NCBI GenBank assembly: GCA_016183065.1
Contig: JACPFF010000005.1
Span: 1 to 64,000, forward strand
Source: Deltaproteobacteria bacterium
GTDB lineage: Bacteria > UBA10199 > GCA-002796325 > JACPFF01
DNA: 64,000 nt
Direction of reading: 5' to 3'
Shown: positions 1 through 7,735 of the stretch, piece by piece
How positions within the stretch are numbered: position 1 is the first letter of the stretch
How the letters are laid out: each line of letters begins with the position of its first letter
Notes under the pieces: model-generated
Databases searched by the model: none
What the model was told of the DNA's origin: nothing
Seen by the model: only the letters and a program-made list of their open reading frames with translations
Program-made: the position numbers and the translations under genes

Positions 1-75
1 GCGATACTTCGTGCTCCACACCACGTGATACTTTAAATCATAGACCGTATGGGCGCCCCGACGATACAGCTGCAT
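1..75 (-). CDS. tnpA: IS200 family transposase TnpA, N-terminal fragment
   Basis: The reverse strand reads MQLYRRGAHTVYDLKYHVVW followed by STKYR up to the window edge. This is the hallmark start of IS200/IS605 Y1 transposases (YRRGxHTVYDLKYHxVWxTKYR). These enzymes move single-stranded DNA through one catalytic tyrosine and an HUH motif, neither of which lies in this fragment. An in-frame TAG lies ten codons upstream, so the ATG at 75 is the likely start. The ORF is too short for the supplied track. Whether the transposase is intact beyond the window cannot be seen. Confidence 0.85.
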   Translation of the reverse strand, partial: MQLYRRGAHTVYDLKYHVVWSTKYR

Positions 76-125
76 GCCCCACTTCTTACCTAAAGGGATC
101 GCCTAAAGGCGAGGGCTTTTCTCCC
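1..125 (-). mobile_element. IS200-like element, left end (runs off the window)
   Basis: The element enters from the left window edge. It consists of the first 25 codons of an IS200 transposase plus its upstream non-coding end. That end carries a small hairpin, CGCC-TAAA-GGCG at 100-111, set in the stretch GCCTAAAGGCGAGGG. IS200/IS605 elements have subterminal hairpins rather than terminal inverted repeats, and the hairpin here sits where the left-end hairpin is expected. The exact outer boundary is not determinable; about 120-130 is a guess from the end of the GGGCTTTT tract. Confidence 0.7.
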
Positions 126-255
126 AAAGCTCCGAGAGTAACCTATTAATCAAATTGCCATACTGTTCAGGGGGATGGAAGTTCTTATCCCTGCGGGACT
201 GGATAAGAGCGATTTTATAACCATTCGAAATAGTTAGCAATTATAGCCTTCTTAG

Positions 256-286
256 GCTTGTTATCCTAGCAGCTTGGATAACAAGC
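256..286. repeat. Perfect 11-bp inverted repeat downstream of fic
   Basis: GCTTGTTATCC at 256-266 and GGATAACAAGC at 276-286 are perfect reverse complements around a 9-nt loop. The repeat lies 19 nt beyond the stop codon of the leftward Fic gene. It could be a terminator stem, although no T tract follows on that strand, or a protein-binding site. TTATCC and GGATAA recur elsewhere in 185-310. Confidence 0.5.
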
Positions 287-304
287 TCCATTTATTGCCG
301 ATAA

Positions 305-1426
305 TTATCCAAAATATTGCCGATATTTTACCGATAACTTATAGGCCCGTTTCCGATTCGATGGATTTGCCACCACCAGCAATGCTTCGGAGACCCAAGC
401 ATTGAGCAATAAACGGGCTGAGCGTTCCGAAAGGCACAATACCTTGGCCACCTGATTTGTGGTCACAATCTCCTGTTTGGCAAACAAGCCCAATACCACC
501 CTGGCTCGCGGATCCAATTTACGTAATCCTGCCGGCTCCACCAAGCCCTTCTTCTTCTGATACTTTTTTGTTTCTTTCTCGGCAGCCGCAAAGACCTCGG
601 CCAGGATTTTAGAAAAATAAGTAAGCCAAGCGGTCAAATCAGCATCGGCACGACCTTCGTAGTAATTGTGATGAGGATGAGTCGCCAATAGTCGGTAATA
701 GGTCTCCAAATCCCTGGCATGATGTTCCTCAAGCGAGAAGAATCCGTTCAATCCATAACCTCCCCGATGGAGAATAAAGGTTGCAAGCAATCTGGCTGTC
801 CGACCGTTCCCATCATAATAAGGATGGATGGTGACAAATTGATAGTGCACCAGAGCAGCAATCAATGGAACGGGCAGATTCTCTCGTTCAGCTTTACGAG
901 CCCAAGCCACCATGGCCTTCATTAATCCGGACACATCGTGGGCTTGCGGCGGCAAATAAACCATCGCGCCCGATGCGGAATCTCGAATAACATTCTGTCC
1001 ATCCCGATAATCGCTGGGTTTGCTATGGGGGCCCTTCATCACAATTGAATGGAGCCGGTTTATCATGATTTCAGTTAATTCCATCTCTTTGACAGCCCAC
1101 TCTTCAATCCGTAGCAGGGCTGTCCAATAATTACGGACTTCACTCACGTCCCTTTCACGACCATGAAAGCGAACGGGTTTGTTCTCGATCACCTTTTTGG
1201 CTTCGCCCAAGGTGAGGCGGTTGCCCTCGATTTGCGTGGAGTAATGCGATGATCTCACGCGCGCCTTGTGACGCAATTCCGCCGCCGCCACAGGAGATAA
1301 GGGAGTATGTTCCACCACCGCTTTGGCCGCTTCGATGTCCATCAATTGGCGAGCAATGAATGCCGTGAGCGTATAGCGAGGCTCCCAAGCGATGATGTTT
1401 ACTTTCTTTGGCAATTTCTCAGACAT
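305..1426 (-). CDS. Fic domain protein (AMPylator/nucleotidyl transferase) with C-terminal winged helix
   Basis: Fic proteins transfer AMP or other nucleotide moieties to target proteins and often act as toxins or regulators. The catalytic motif is IHPYYDGNGRTARLL (HPFxxGNGR type). An inhibitory-helix motif STQIEGN near the N-terminus indicates a self-inhibited, class II-like Fic. The C-terminal about 90 residues look like a winged-helix DNA-binding domain (QEIVTTNQVAKVLCLSERSARLLL), common in chromosomal Fic regulators. I place the start at the ATG at 1426 (MSEKLPKK), giving 373 residues; the track's upstream start at 1483 would overlap the preceding gene by 85 nt rather than 28. The 3' end carries three CCGATA-like repeats (see findings). 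Confidence 0.85.
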   Translation of the reverse strand: MSEKLPKKVNIIAWEPRYTLTAFIARQLMDIEAAKAVVEHTPLSPVAAAELRHKARVRSSHYSTQIEGNRLTLGEAKKVIENKPVRFHGRERDVSEVRNYWTALLRIEEWAVKEMELTEIMINRLHSIVMKGPHSKPSDYRDGQNVIRDSASGAMVYLPPQAHDVSGLMKAMVAWARKAERENLPVPLIAALVHYQFVTIHPYYDGNGRTARLLATFILHRGGYGLNGFFSLEEHHARDLETYYRLLATHPHHNYYEGRADADLTAWLTYFSKILAEVFAAAEKETKKYQKKKGLVEPAGLRKLDPRARVVLGLFAKQEIVTTNQVAKVLCLSERSARLLLNAWVSEALLVVANPSNRKRAYKLSVKYRQYFG

Positions 1427-1758
1427 GAATTCCAATCTTTCTTTTTTAAAAGCTTCAACTGCGGCATTTCTGTCTCCGCCCACGAATCCTTTGACTCTGC
1501 CAATTCAATCAACGTCGGTGCCACGTTCCAGTGCCCGCCGTTGTCGGTGATGACTGTGACCGACTTCCGGTTGAAACGGGTGAGTGTCCCCGTTTGAGGT
1601 TCATGCCCAGACGGATGAAACGTCACCCGGTCGCCAATTTTGAATTTGAACATCTCCTTGTGCGAACGGATCTGGCGCATGAGGCGCAACCGTTCCACGA
1701 TCTTGTGGTTGAGTTCTATGAGTTCGGCTTCGGTCAGGTGGTCGATGTTGAGTTTCAT
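1399..1758 (-). CDS. Hypothetical 119-aa protein with KOW/SH3-like segment
   Basis: Not assigned to a named family. The start MKLNIDHLTE is chosen because GGAGG lies nine bases upstream and it avoids overlap with the mrr gene, which ends at 1763. The N-terminal third is helical (AELIELNHKIVERLRLM). It is followed by FKIGDRVTFHPSG...TGTLTRFNRKSVTVITDNGGHWNVAP, a pattern typical of small beta-barrel KOW or SH3-like nucleic-acid-binding modules. The gene is tightly packed between mrr and fic on the same strand, so it is probably co-transcribed with them. Its last 28 nt overlap the proposed fic start. Confidence 0.6.
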   Translation of the reverse strand: MKLNIDHLTEAELIELNHKIVERLRLMRQIRSHKEMFKFKIGDRVTFHPSGHEPQTGTLTRFNRKSVTVITDNGGHWNVAPTLIELAESKDSWAETEMPQLKLLKKKDWNSCLRNCQRK

Positions 1759-1762
1759 AATT

Positions 1763-2665
1763 TCATTCCTCCACAAAGTAGTCTGTATCCAACCGGTTCA
1801 CATTATAAGTAGCTACTGAAACGACACCAACATTGTGATCAATCATCAGTTCAGCCATCTCTTCGCCATCAAGAAGGACGAGCTTTGTATCAATGTTAGC
1901 GGCATATTGTCTGGCTTCTGTTGAAAAGGATGAGGTGGTAATAAAAATTCCCTTCTTGGCCCGCTTACCCTGCAATGCTCCGGCAAACTTCTGAATTTCT
2001 GGTCGCCCAACCGGATTCTCCCATCTCTTGGCTTGAATATAGATGATATCCAGCCCAAGCCTGTCCTCCTTAATGATACCATCGATACCTTCGTCACCAC
2101 TTTTTCCAATAGCTTGTCCCGCATCTTTCTTGCTGCCGCCATAGCCCATCTTTAGAAGCAGATCGACGACGATCTTCTCAAACATACTGGGAGGCGTAGA
2201 TTTGAGTTGATAAAGCAAGTCGGTCACAAGACCTGATCGGAGGCTTGCGTAGGCACGCTCCAGTGATTCTTCCGGTGTAGCATCGAAGGTATTGTTAACC
2301 TCGTTGTCATCCTTCTTTTTCTTTAGGGATTGGAACTCGATAAATTCCGGAAACTGTAGCAAAAGCTTTCTGTCGATCCTTTCAGGATTGCGAGAGAGAA
2401 CATCTATGCCCCGTTCCGTAATCTTGAGATATCCCCGACGAGTCGATTCCAGGAGTCCGGCTTTTTTCATGTATGTTCGTGACCATGCAACTCGATTTTC
2501 AAAAATAGACTGCTGGCCGCTTGGCAATAGCTGCCGTCTTTCCGGATCTGTGAGACTAAACTTTTTCGTCAATGCTTCAATGCTCTCCCCAAGAGAATGC
2601 TCCTGCTTATCACTGATATGCAGGAGCAAGGGAAGCATGATTGTTTGATAATCGGGAATTGGCAT
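1763..2665 (-). CDS. mrr: Mrr-type restriction endonuclease
   Basis: The gene encodes 300 residues in the order expected for Mrr, a type IV enzyme that cuts methylated DNA: an N-terminal winged-helix Mrr_N domain (about residues 1-95) and a C-terminal PD-(D/E)xK nuclease domain. The nuclease core is visible as GDEGIDGIIKEDRLGLDIIYIQAKRW, with D and QAK as catalytic residues, followed by the conserved GRPEIQKFAGAL. A TAGGAGT ribosome site precedes the ATG. It is the first of three closely spaced leftward genes (mrr, KOW-like, fic) in a mobile block, which suggests a small defence cargo. Confidence 0.9.
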   Translation of the reverse strand: MPIPDYQTIMLPLLLHISDKQEHSLGESIEALTKKFSLTDPERRQLLPSGQQSIFENRVAWSRTYMKKAGLLESTRRGYLKITERGIDVLSRNPERIDRKLLLQFPEFIEFQSLKKKKDDNEVNNTFDATPEESLERAYASLRSGLVTDLLYQLKSTPPSMFEKIVVDLLLKMGYGGSKKDAGQAIGKSGDEGIDGIIKEDRLGLDIIYIQAKRWENPVGRPEIQKFAGALQGKRAKKGIFITTSSFSTEARQYAANIDTKLVLLDGEEMAELMIDHNVGVVSVATYNVNRLDTDYFVEE

Positions 2666-2731
2666 ATGGGACTCCTATGTCAGACATCAAAATTTTGAGA
2701 GCCGCGATCGTACAATTTTACGGGAGAAAAT

Positions 2732-3841
2732 TCAATTCAAAGATTCCCGAATGTGACGCATCATCTGGACCTTTGGGCTATCCAAAATCGGACAACTTTC
2801 GAGATTCTTTTTGAGCCGGTGCCACGTTCGATTCGAGGTCTTCCCGGTGAGAGAGCGAAGGCCCCGGATTCCGACGGATTGGATTAGGGACAGCCCGCCT
2901 AAAACCTGAAGGGCCTTTGCCGGTTTTATCCCACTGCTGGTTAGGAGCCGGAAAAGCTCCTCCGGCTTATGTTGTGACAGTGATACGATGTTCAGTTCCC
3001 GCCCGATCAGTCCCCAAAAGTGAAGAAGGATTGTTTGGGCGATATCCCGGCACAAGGCATCGTGTAGTGTTTGTGGTGGCGACAACCCAAGTTTCTCGCA
3101 CAGGCTTCTGATCTTGCGCCGTGTATTGAGGCGCACTTCCATCCGCAGGACTTCCAGCCCTTTCGGCAAGCCACCACCCTTGAGCATTCCCAATTGGACC
3201 CAGTTGTCGTTTTCAATGGCACGCCGCTCACTGATGCGAGCCTGTTCCAGATCCTTGATCTTGTCGTAAAACACCACCTCGTAACTGTTGGCATGGAATC
3301 GCACCGCATGACTTTCGTTGCGGTAATCAGTTTTATTGAGATCAAGCCGCTTGGTCAGATACAGCTTCCCCAGCTCCGAAATCACCATCGAAGAGGTGAT
3401 GTGCTTGGGCAGGATGATGTTTTTGAAATAGTGGATGGCGGAGGGAACAGAATTTTCCGGAGAATGGGCAAAAAACAGACCCATAGTTTCAGCTAACTGA
3501 TTGCCGAATAAGGAGCTGTCGCCAGTCCTGATTTGCAGCTGGTCTTCAGGGGTAATCTCGGTGAAATTATTCCCGTATAAAAGCTTCAGGATGGAACATT
3601 CAATACGCAGTGATGTTGATGGCCTCCCACTCATCATCCGCCTGGTCAGGGTGAGTCTGGGCCGGTAACGACCATAGTACTTGTCCTCGGTGGTGGAGTT
3701 TTGAATGCAACGGATGACGCCACCTCTTCCGAGCTTGTAAAACGGCGGTTCAAAGAGACCACGAGCGGAGGGAGTGCATTTATCGTAATCCCGCACCTGA
3801 AATTGGTCTTCAGGTAATGTCAGAACAATCGTGTCGATCAT
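2732..3841 (-). CDS. Phage/plasmid replication initiator, G2P/CRI-like family
   Basis: This is a 369-residue protein. The segments MIDTIVLTLPEDQFQVRDYD, YRPRLTLTRRM, LTKRLDLNKTDYRNE and YEVVFYDKIKDLEQARISE match my memory of the gene II/X-like replication proteins (Phage_CRI type) found on small integrative or rolling-circle elements. Such proteins nick the element's origin and prime rolling-circle replication. The ATG lies inside the end of the SpoVG-like gene upstream, which implies translational coupling in an intact element. Family assignment rests on recalled similarity, not a search. The protein itself looks full length and unbroken. Confidence 0.6.
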   Translation of the reverse strand: MIDTIVLTLPEDQFQVRDYDKCTPSARGLFEPPFYKLGRGGVIRCIQNSTTEDKYYGRYRPRLTLTRRMMSGRPSTSLRIECSILKLLYGNNFTEITPEDQLQIRTGDSSLFGNQLAETMGLFFAHSPENSVPSAIHYFKNIILPKHITSSMVISELGKLYLTKRLDLNKTDYRNESHAVRFHANSYEVVFYDKIKDLEQARISERRAIENDNWVQLGMLKGGGLPKGLEVLRMEVRLNTRRKIRSLCEKLGLSPPQTLHDALCRDIAQTILLHFWGLIGRELNIVSLSQHKPEELFRLLTSSGIKPAKALQVLGGLSLIQSVGIRGLRSLTGKTSNRTWHRLKKNLESCPILDSPKVQMMRHIRESLN

Positions 3842-4108
3842 AGGCTTTGCTCATTACGTTCTTCAGTTTCATGAAAATGGCCTGCTCAATGGTTTGGTCG
3901 GATGGCCCGATTGATCGGATGAGAAGATCGGGCGATTATTCAGCGGGCTTTTCTTGGTGGGATAGGTCGGGCGGTAGCCGGTGCCGTCGAGCCTTTGGTG
4001 AACCCCGATGGAACCCAAATAAAATGCGTCATCAATGACGCCGCTGGAAAAACCGATCAGCCCATCAGCGGGCTTGATGAATTGAATGTTCACTTCGGAG
4101 ATTTTCAT
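3810..4108 (-). pseudogene. SpoVG-like gene disrupted by two frameshifts
   Basis: The reading frame starts at MKISEVNIQFIKPADGLIGF, resembling SpoVG-family proteins (short RNA/DNA-binding regulators) carried next to G2P-like rep genes. It runs normally to NNRPIF. The expected continuation then appears in two other frames: HPINRAI in one and TIEQAIFMKLKNVMSKA in another. The second segment reaches a stop at 3810, inside the rep gene. Two single-base indels within about 40 nt would restore a protein of about 98 residues. A GAAAGG ribosome site precedes the start. It is either a decayed gene or a sequencing/assembly error. Confidence 0.6.
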
Positions 4109-4256
4109 GACGTCGATCCTTTCGTTCTTTATCGATTTGGAGAAGCAGTTCGAAAAAACCGAGCAGGCTGAGGGCGCTCTCATTCAGCTCTTGGTCGGAA
4201 TCATTCTGGGCATGATTCCTGATGGACTCCCGAATTTCGGCAAAACTGTCCCCCAT
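4065..4256 (-). CDS. Small hypothetical protein (63 aa) of the mobile element
   Basis: The product is MGDSFAEIRESIRNHAQNDS..., a small, charged, probably all-helical protein with no family I recognise. It reads in the same direction as the SpoVG-like gene and rep and overlaps the start of the former, as expected for a compact element operon. The ribosome site is weak (GGGGC). Protein-like composition and position support it; the short length keeps confidence low. Confidence 0.4.
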   Translation of the reverse strand: MGDSFAEIRESIRNHAQNDSDQELNESALSLLGFFELLLQIDKERKDRRHENLRSEHSIHQAR

Positions 4257-4757
4257 GCCCCAGATTACGGGATGGCCGAAAACTGCGGGGTGTTTCCGAT
4301 CCGGAAAGGTTTTTCAGGATGGTGAGATCTGGGGGGGTAGCTCCCAGTTGGATGGGCATCGCGCCACGTGGGCCAAATTAGGCGGCCTGTGGGGCCAACA
4401 GCTCGCGAATGGCGGGGACAAAGGGCGTGAAGGCCATAATCTCCTTGAAATGTTCAGTTCGAAATGTGTTTATGAATAGGCGCAAAAATTTGGCTTGAGA
4501 CAAATTTCCCCCGAAGAACGAAAAACGTGAACGAATTACGGTATTTGTTTTTCGGGTCATCGTGATATCGAATGGGTAAATTGAGGGGTTGAAATGCCTG
4601 TAAACCTTACTGAAAGCGGACAATGAAAGGATTGAAGGGTTTAAAAACCTGTAGGAACGAAGGATGCAAATCGGTTTCCCGGATTTTATCCTAAGTCAGG
4701 TGTTCAGGGGATTTTTGGAGATCCGATGCCAATGCTGATTTCTAGGACGGTCACAAC
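4257..4757. other. 500-bp non-coding stretch upstream of the rep-type element genes
   Basis: No convincing gene is visible; the 81-aa reverse ORF at 4378-4623 has neither a ribosome site nor family character. The stretch contains an imperfect inverted repeat CTGGG...CTCCCAG at 4329-4347 and G-rich tracts, followed by AT-rich sequence around 4440-4620. Because it lies directly ahead of a rolling-circle-type initiator operon, it is the natural place for the element's promoter and nicking origin, but no origin motif can be confirmed. Confidence 0.35.
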
Positions 4758-5222
4758 ATGAGCACGCTCAAAAAAATTCTCTCAGGTGGTCAGACGGGCG
4801 TTGATCGCGCGGTTTTGGATGTCGCTTTGGCACGGCACATCCCTTGTGGCGGATGGTGCCCAAGAGGAAGACGGGCCGAGGATGGCACGATTGCACTCAC
4901 CTATCCGCTTCAAGAGACTCCGCTGGATGATTATGTGCAGCGTACGGAATGGAATGTGCGCGACGCAGATGGATTATTAATTGTACATTATGGAAAACCT
5001 ACGGGCGGTACAGCGCTGGCCGTGGCGTTCGCTCAACAATATTGCAGGCCGTATTTCTTGATCGACTTAACGAAGAGACCAGACAAACGCGCCTTTCATC
5101 GCTGGTTGGAGGAAAATGCCATTGAAACGTTAAGTGTGGGCGGCCCCAGGGAGAGTCATGCACCTGGGTTTATTTATGCGAAGGCGAAGATGGTTTTCAA
5201 AAAATTATTGGATTGCCCGTAG
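4758..5222 (+). CDS. Putative molybdenum carrier / YpsA-SMF-like protein
   Basis: The gene encodes 154 residues. The opening KILSGGQTGVDRAVLDVAL is the signature of the putative molybdenum carrier family (Rossmann-like, related to the SMF/DprA nucleotide-binding fold). GGWCPRGRRAEDG and the later TGGTALAVAFAQ and GPRESHAPGFIYAKA fit the same family. The biochemical role is not settled; members are thought to bind molybdopterin or nucleotides in the cytoplasm. AGGA lies upstream of the ATG. It marks the return to chromosomal base composition after the mobile block. Confidence 0.8.
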   Translation: MSTLKKILSGGQTGVDRAVLDVALARHIPCGGWCPRGRRAEDGTIALTYPLQETPLDDYVQRTEWNVRDADGLLIVHYGKPTGGTALAVAFAQQYCRPYFLIDLTKRPDKRAFHRWLEENAIETLSVGGPRESHAPGFIYAKAKMVFKKLLDCP

Positions 5223-5276
5223 CGCTCGGCCTCAGTACTCTTTTCGGAAGACCCAGTAGCATAACGGGGGCATTCC

Positions 5277-5651
5277 ATGTGGACGCTGTGCATATTGGCC
5301 ATCGCAGGCGCCGCAGGTACACTCGCCCGCTACACCCTCGGCGGATGGGCACACCAGTGGCTGGGGTCACAGTTTCCCTATGGCACACTGGTCGTCAATC
5401 TCGCTGGGTGCCTGACTATCGGCTTTCTTGGCACCCTGTCGGATGAACGATCCCTCTTCTCTTCTGAGGTACGCATTGCCCTTTTTATCGGCTTTCTTGG
5501 CGCATTGACCACCTACTCCAGCGTTGCCTATGAAACCTGGGCCATGTTGAAGGATGGCGAAGTCCTTGTTGCGTTGCTCAACGTTTTCGGTGGTTTTGCG
5601 GCCTGTTTTGCCGGCCTCTTCCTCGGGGTGTTACTCGCGAGGCTCACGTAG
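5277..5651 (+). CDS. crcB: CrcB/Fluc fluoride channel
   Basis: CrcB exports fluoride as a dual-topology dimer in the inner membrane. The 124-residue protein has four hydrophobic segments. It carries the family motifs GGxxGxxARY (AIAGAAGTLARYTLGG), GTLxVNLxG (YGTLVVNLAGCLTIGFLG) and GFLGALTTYSS, which includes the pore-lining TTFS-type residues. A GGGGG ribosome site precedes the ATG. It lies 10 nt upstream of a DUF190 gene, a common pairing. I see no fluoride riboswitch in the short gap upstream. Confidence 0.93.
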   Translation: MWTLCILAIAGAAGTLARYTLGGWAHQWLGSQFPYGTLVVNLAGCLTIGFLGTLSDERSLFSSEVRIALFIGFLGALTTYSSVAYETWAMLKDGEVLVALLNVFGGFAACFAGLFLGVLLARLT

Positions 5652-5661
5652 AAGGAGAGAG

Positions 5662-6033
5662 ATGATGAAAATCCCGGTCACTGGAAAACTTTTGCGCATT
5701 TTCATCGGGGAATCCGATCGATACGATGGCAAACCACTGTATGAAGCCATTCTGCTGCGCGCACGGGGAGAGGGATTGGCCGGCTGCACGGTGATCCGCG
5801 GCCTCGCAGGATTTGGCGCCTCCAGCCGCGTGCATACCACGAAGATTCTCCGCCTCTCCGAAGATCTCCCCATGGTCATTGAAATCGTCGATGCTGAAGC
5901 AAAGATCGATCAATTTGTGAAAGAGATTGACGGGATGATTCAGGAAGGCCTCGTCACCGTCGAACAGGTCCAGGTTATAGTCTATCGACATCACGAGGCA
6001 AATGTATCCGCGGATATCACGGATCGGTTCTGA
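5662..6033 (+). CDS. DUF190 family protein
   Basis: The 123-residue product starts MMKIPVTGKLLRIFIGESDRYDGKPLYEAI, with AAGGAGAG just upstream, so I reject the longer track start at 5554. GCTVIRGLAGFGASSRVHTTKILRLSEDLPMVIEIVD is the DUF190 core, a small ferredoxin-like, PII-like fold. DUF190 genes are often next to crcB, as here, which suggests a role linked to fluoride export or its regulation. The biochemical function is unknown. Confidence 0.9.
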   Translation: MMKIPVTGKLLRIFIGESDRYDGKPLYEAILLRARGEGLAGCTVIRGLAGFGASSRVHTTKILRLSEDLPMVIEIVDAEAKIDQFVKEIDGMIQEGLVTVEQVQVIVYRHHEANVSADITDRF

Positions 6034-6187
6034 CAGGCTTGATGCCACCACGGATCCTCTGCCCTCAGACCTGACTCTCTCCTGGGCCTGACTGGACCTG
6101 ACCGCAACTTCTTTCTGCGACTGCCGATACCGTACTGGAGTGGGTGGAGGTCTGTTCCATCAGGCGATAGGGCAAGGAGATCAGAAC

Positions 6188-7132
6188 ATGGCCGGCGCAC
6201 AACTGTCGCTTGTGGCTCAAACCGCTCGACAATATATCCGAGCTTTTCAGCAGACACCAATACCCCGGGCACCGACGCGCCGATTCTTTCGAACCGATCC
6301 CGATGCGGGTCGCCTGCTGGAAAACTGCGTGGCACATCCCCGGCTCACTGGCGCACTGTACCGCCACATGCAGGATTCCCAATTGCAAGGCGAAATCCTC
6401 CGTGCTGGTGTGGAGGCGAGCAATAACTATGAGGGAGGCCTCTCTCTCGGATTTCTTGATCCCGATATTCTCTGCACCGTCGGATCCGAGGAATTTCGCA
6501 AGGGATTTACGATGGGACAAGTCCTCTATTTGAAATTGCGCCCAGTCTCGGAAAAGCGATGGAAGCGATTCGGCACTCTGATGACCGGGGTTTCTTTACT
6601 CTATCTTCATGCGACACACCTGCCAGTCTATGACGCCCGATATCGGGACCTGATCGAATTCCTGACGGGTTCATCCGCGAAAATTGCGAGCGCGCTCTCG
6701 CTGGGATCCCTGATGGCCTATGGGACCACGACCATGCTCGTGACACGACTCCTTGGCAATGATGCAGAACCCTCTCACCGTTTGATCATCAGGGGTCCAT
6801 TCCGGTATCATCGGAATCCGTTTTACGCATCAGTGGGGATGGGGACAACACTCGGTGCGGCCTATCTGGCCCTCATGAATCTCCTGACGGTTTCGCCAAA
6901 CTACCCCGTCTGTGGCGCGCTCGGTCTTGGCATGGCCGTGTTGTTCCGCGGGTATCATCTCGGCACCTTGCGGGATGAACGGGCCCTGGAAAAACAGTTT
7001 GGATCGGAATACCGCACGTATCAGGCCGCGACACCGCGCTACCTTCCCTCGCTGCGTGCACTCTGTTCCGATGCGTGGGGGTGGCTTGCCGGACATTGGC
7101 GGACGGCGGGGTCACGCAAAGAGCATGACTGA
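6188..7132 (+). CDS. Isoprenylcysteine carboxyl methyltransferase-like membrane protein
   Basis: The 314-residue protein starts at MAGAQLSLVAQ, preceded by AAGGAG, rather than at the track start. The C-terminal half has several membrane segments and the ICMT/phospholipid-methyltransferase signature: RLIIRGPFRYHRNPFYAS followed by LRDERALEKQFGSEYRTYQAATPRYLPSL. Bacterial members methylate lipids or other small membrane substrates with SAM; the substrate cannot be inferred. The N-terminal about 120 residues are soluble-looking and not recognised, so it may be a fusion. The gene is convergent with the HTH gene that ends 12 nt away. Confidence 0.75.
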   Translation: MAGAQLSLVAQTARQYIRAFQQTPIPRAPTRRFFRTDPDAGRLLENCVAHPRLTGALYRHMQDSQLQGEILRAGVEASNNYEGGLSLGFLDPDILCTVGSEEFRKGFTMGQVLYLKLRPVSEKRWKRFGTLMTGVSLLYLHATHLPVYDARYRDLIEFLTGSSAKIASALSLGSLMAYGTTTMLVTRLLGNDAEPSHRLIIRGPFRYHRNPFYASVGMGTTLGAAYLALMNLLTVSPNYPVCGALGLGMAVLFRGYHLGTLRDERALEKQFGSEYRTYQAATPRYLPSLRALCSDAWGWLAGHWRTAGSRKEHD

Positions 7133-7144
7133 CACGAGTGCCTC

Positions 7145-7735
7145 TCACTCAATCCACAACCGCAGTCCCAACGCCTTGAGAATTTTCAGCACATTCGAGA
7201 GGCGGATATCCTGGCCTCCCTTGAATTTGCTCAATGCCACTTGTGTAAGGCCGGTTTTTTCGGCGAGGGTGCGGATGGTCATCCGTTGTTGTGCCACATG
7301 CGCAAAGACCACTGCCGCGGCCTCTTGCGGGCGCTCGACGATGACGGTCTTGGAGGTCCAGGCCTTTCCGAAAAGTTGTTCCACACATGGTCGGTATTTG
7401 GCATCGAGCCGTGCCAAATGGAGCATGTGCTCCTTGCTCAGACGCGACAGCATGAGAAAGCTGACAATGGGCGTCTGCAAGAGCTGGTTGATATTGTCGA
7501 TCATCAATCCCGAACGTTTTGCATCCCATCGTCCACGTGTCAGCTGTTGAAAATACGCGAAGTGCTCATCGCCTCGCGGATCACGATCGAACACCAGTTG
7601 CAACATATGCGAGCCTGACGCATGACCCGAAATGTTTAGCTGATCCCAGATGACGCGCTTGATCGCCGTCTGGAGGCACAACTGGGCAGCATTCACGAAC
7701 AAATCGATCTGCACTTTGTCTACCGGCATTGTCAT
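7145..7735 (-). CDS. Protein with C-terminal XRE-type helix-turn-helix
   Basis: The protein has 196 residues. The C-terminal about 60 (MTIRTLAEKTGLTQVALSKFKGGQDIRLSNVLKILKALGLRLWIE) form a clear Cro/CI-type HTH. The N-terminal about 120 residues are unrecognised. The start ATG overlaps the stop of the upstream kinase-like gene (7732-7735), so the two are translationally coupled. The architecture recalls HipB paired with a HipA-like kinase, but here the toxin-like gene comes first and the HTH protein carries a large extra domain. Autoregulation of the pair is a reasonable inference. Confidence 0.7.
   Translation of the reverse strand: MTMPVDKVQIDLFVNAAQLCLQTAIKRVIWDQLNISGHASGSHMLQLVFDRDPRGDEHFAYFQQLTRGRWDAKRSGLMIDNINQLLQTPIVSFLMLSRLSKEHMLHLARLDAKYRPCVEQLFGKAWTSKTVIVERPQEAAAVVFAHVAQQRMTIRTLAEKTGLTQVALSKFKGGQDIRLSNVLKILKALGLRLWIE

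Noticed and set aside
4378-4623. 81-aa reverse ORF in the rep-upstream region
   Set aside because: No ribosome site, no family-like sequence and a position where an origin or promoter is expected.
5223-5276. Fluoride riboswitch upstream of crcB
   Set aside because: The 54-nt gap lacks the conserved GGNGAUGG...pseudoknot pattern and is too short for the full motif plus an expression platform.
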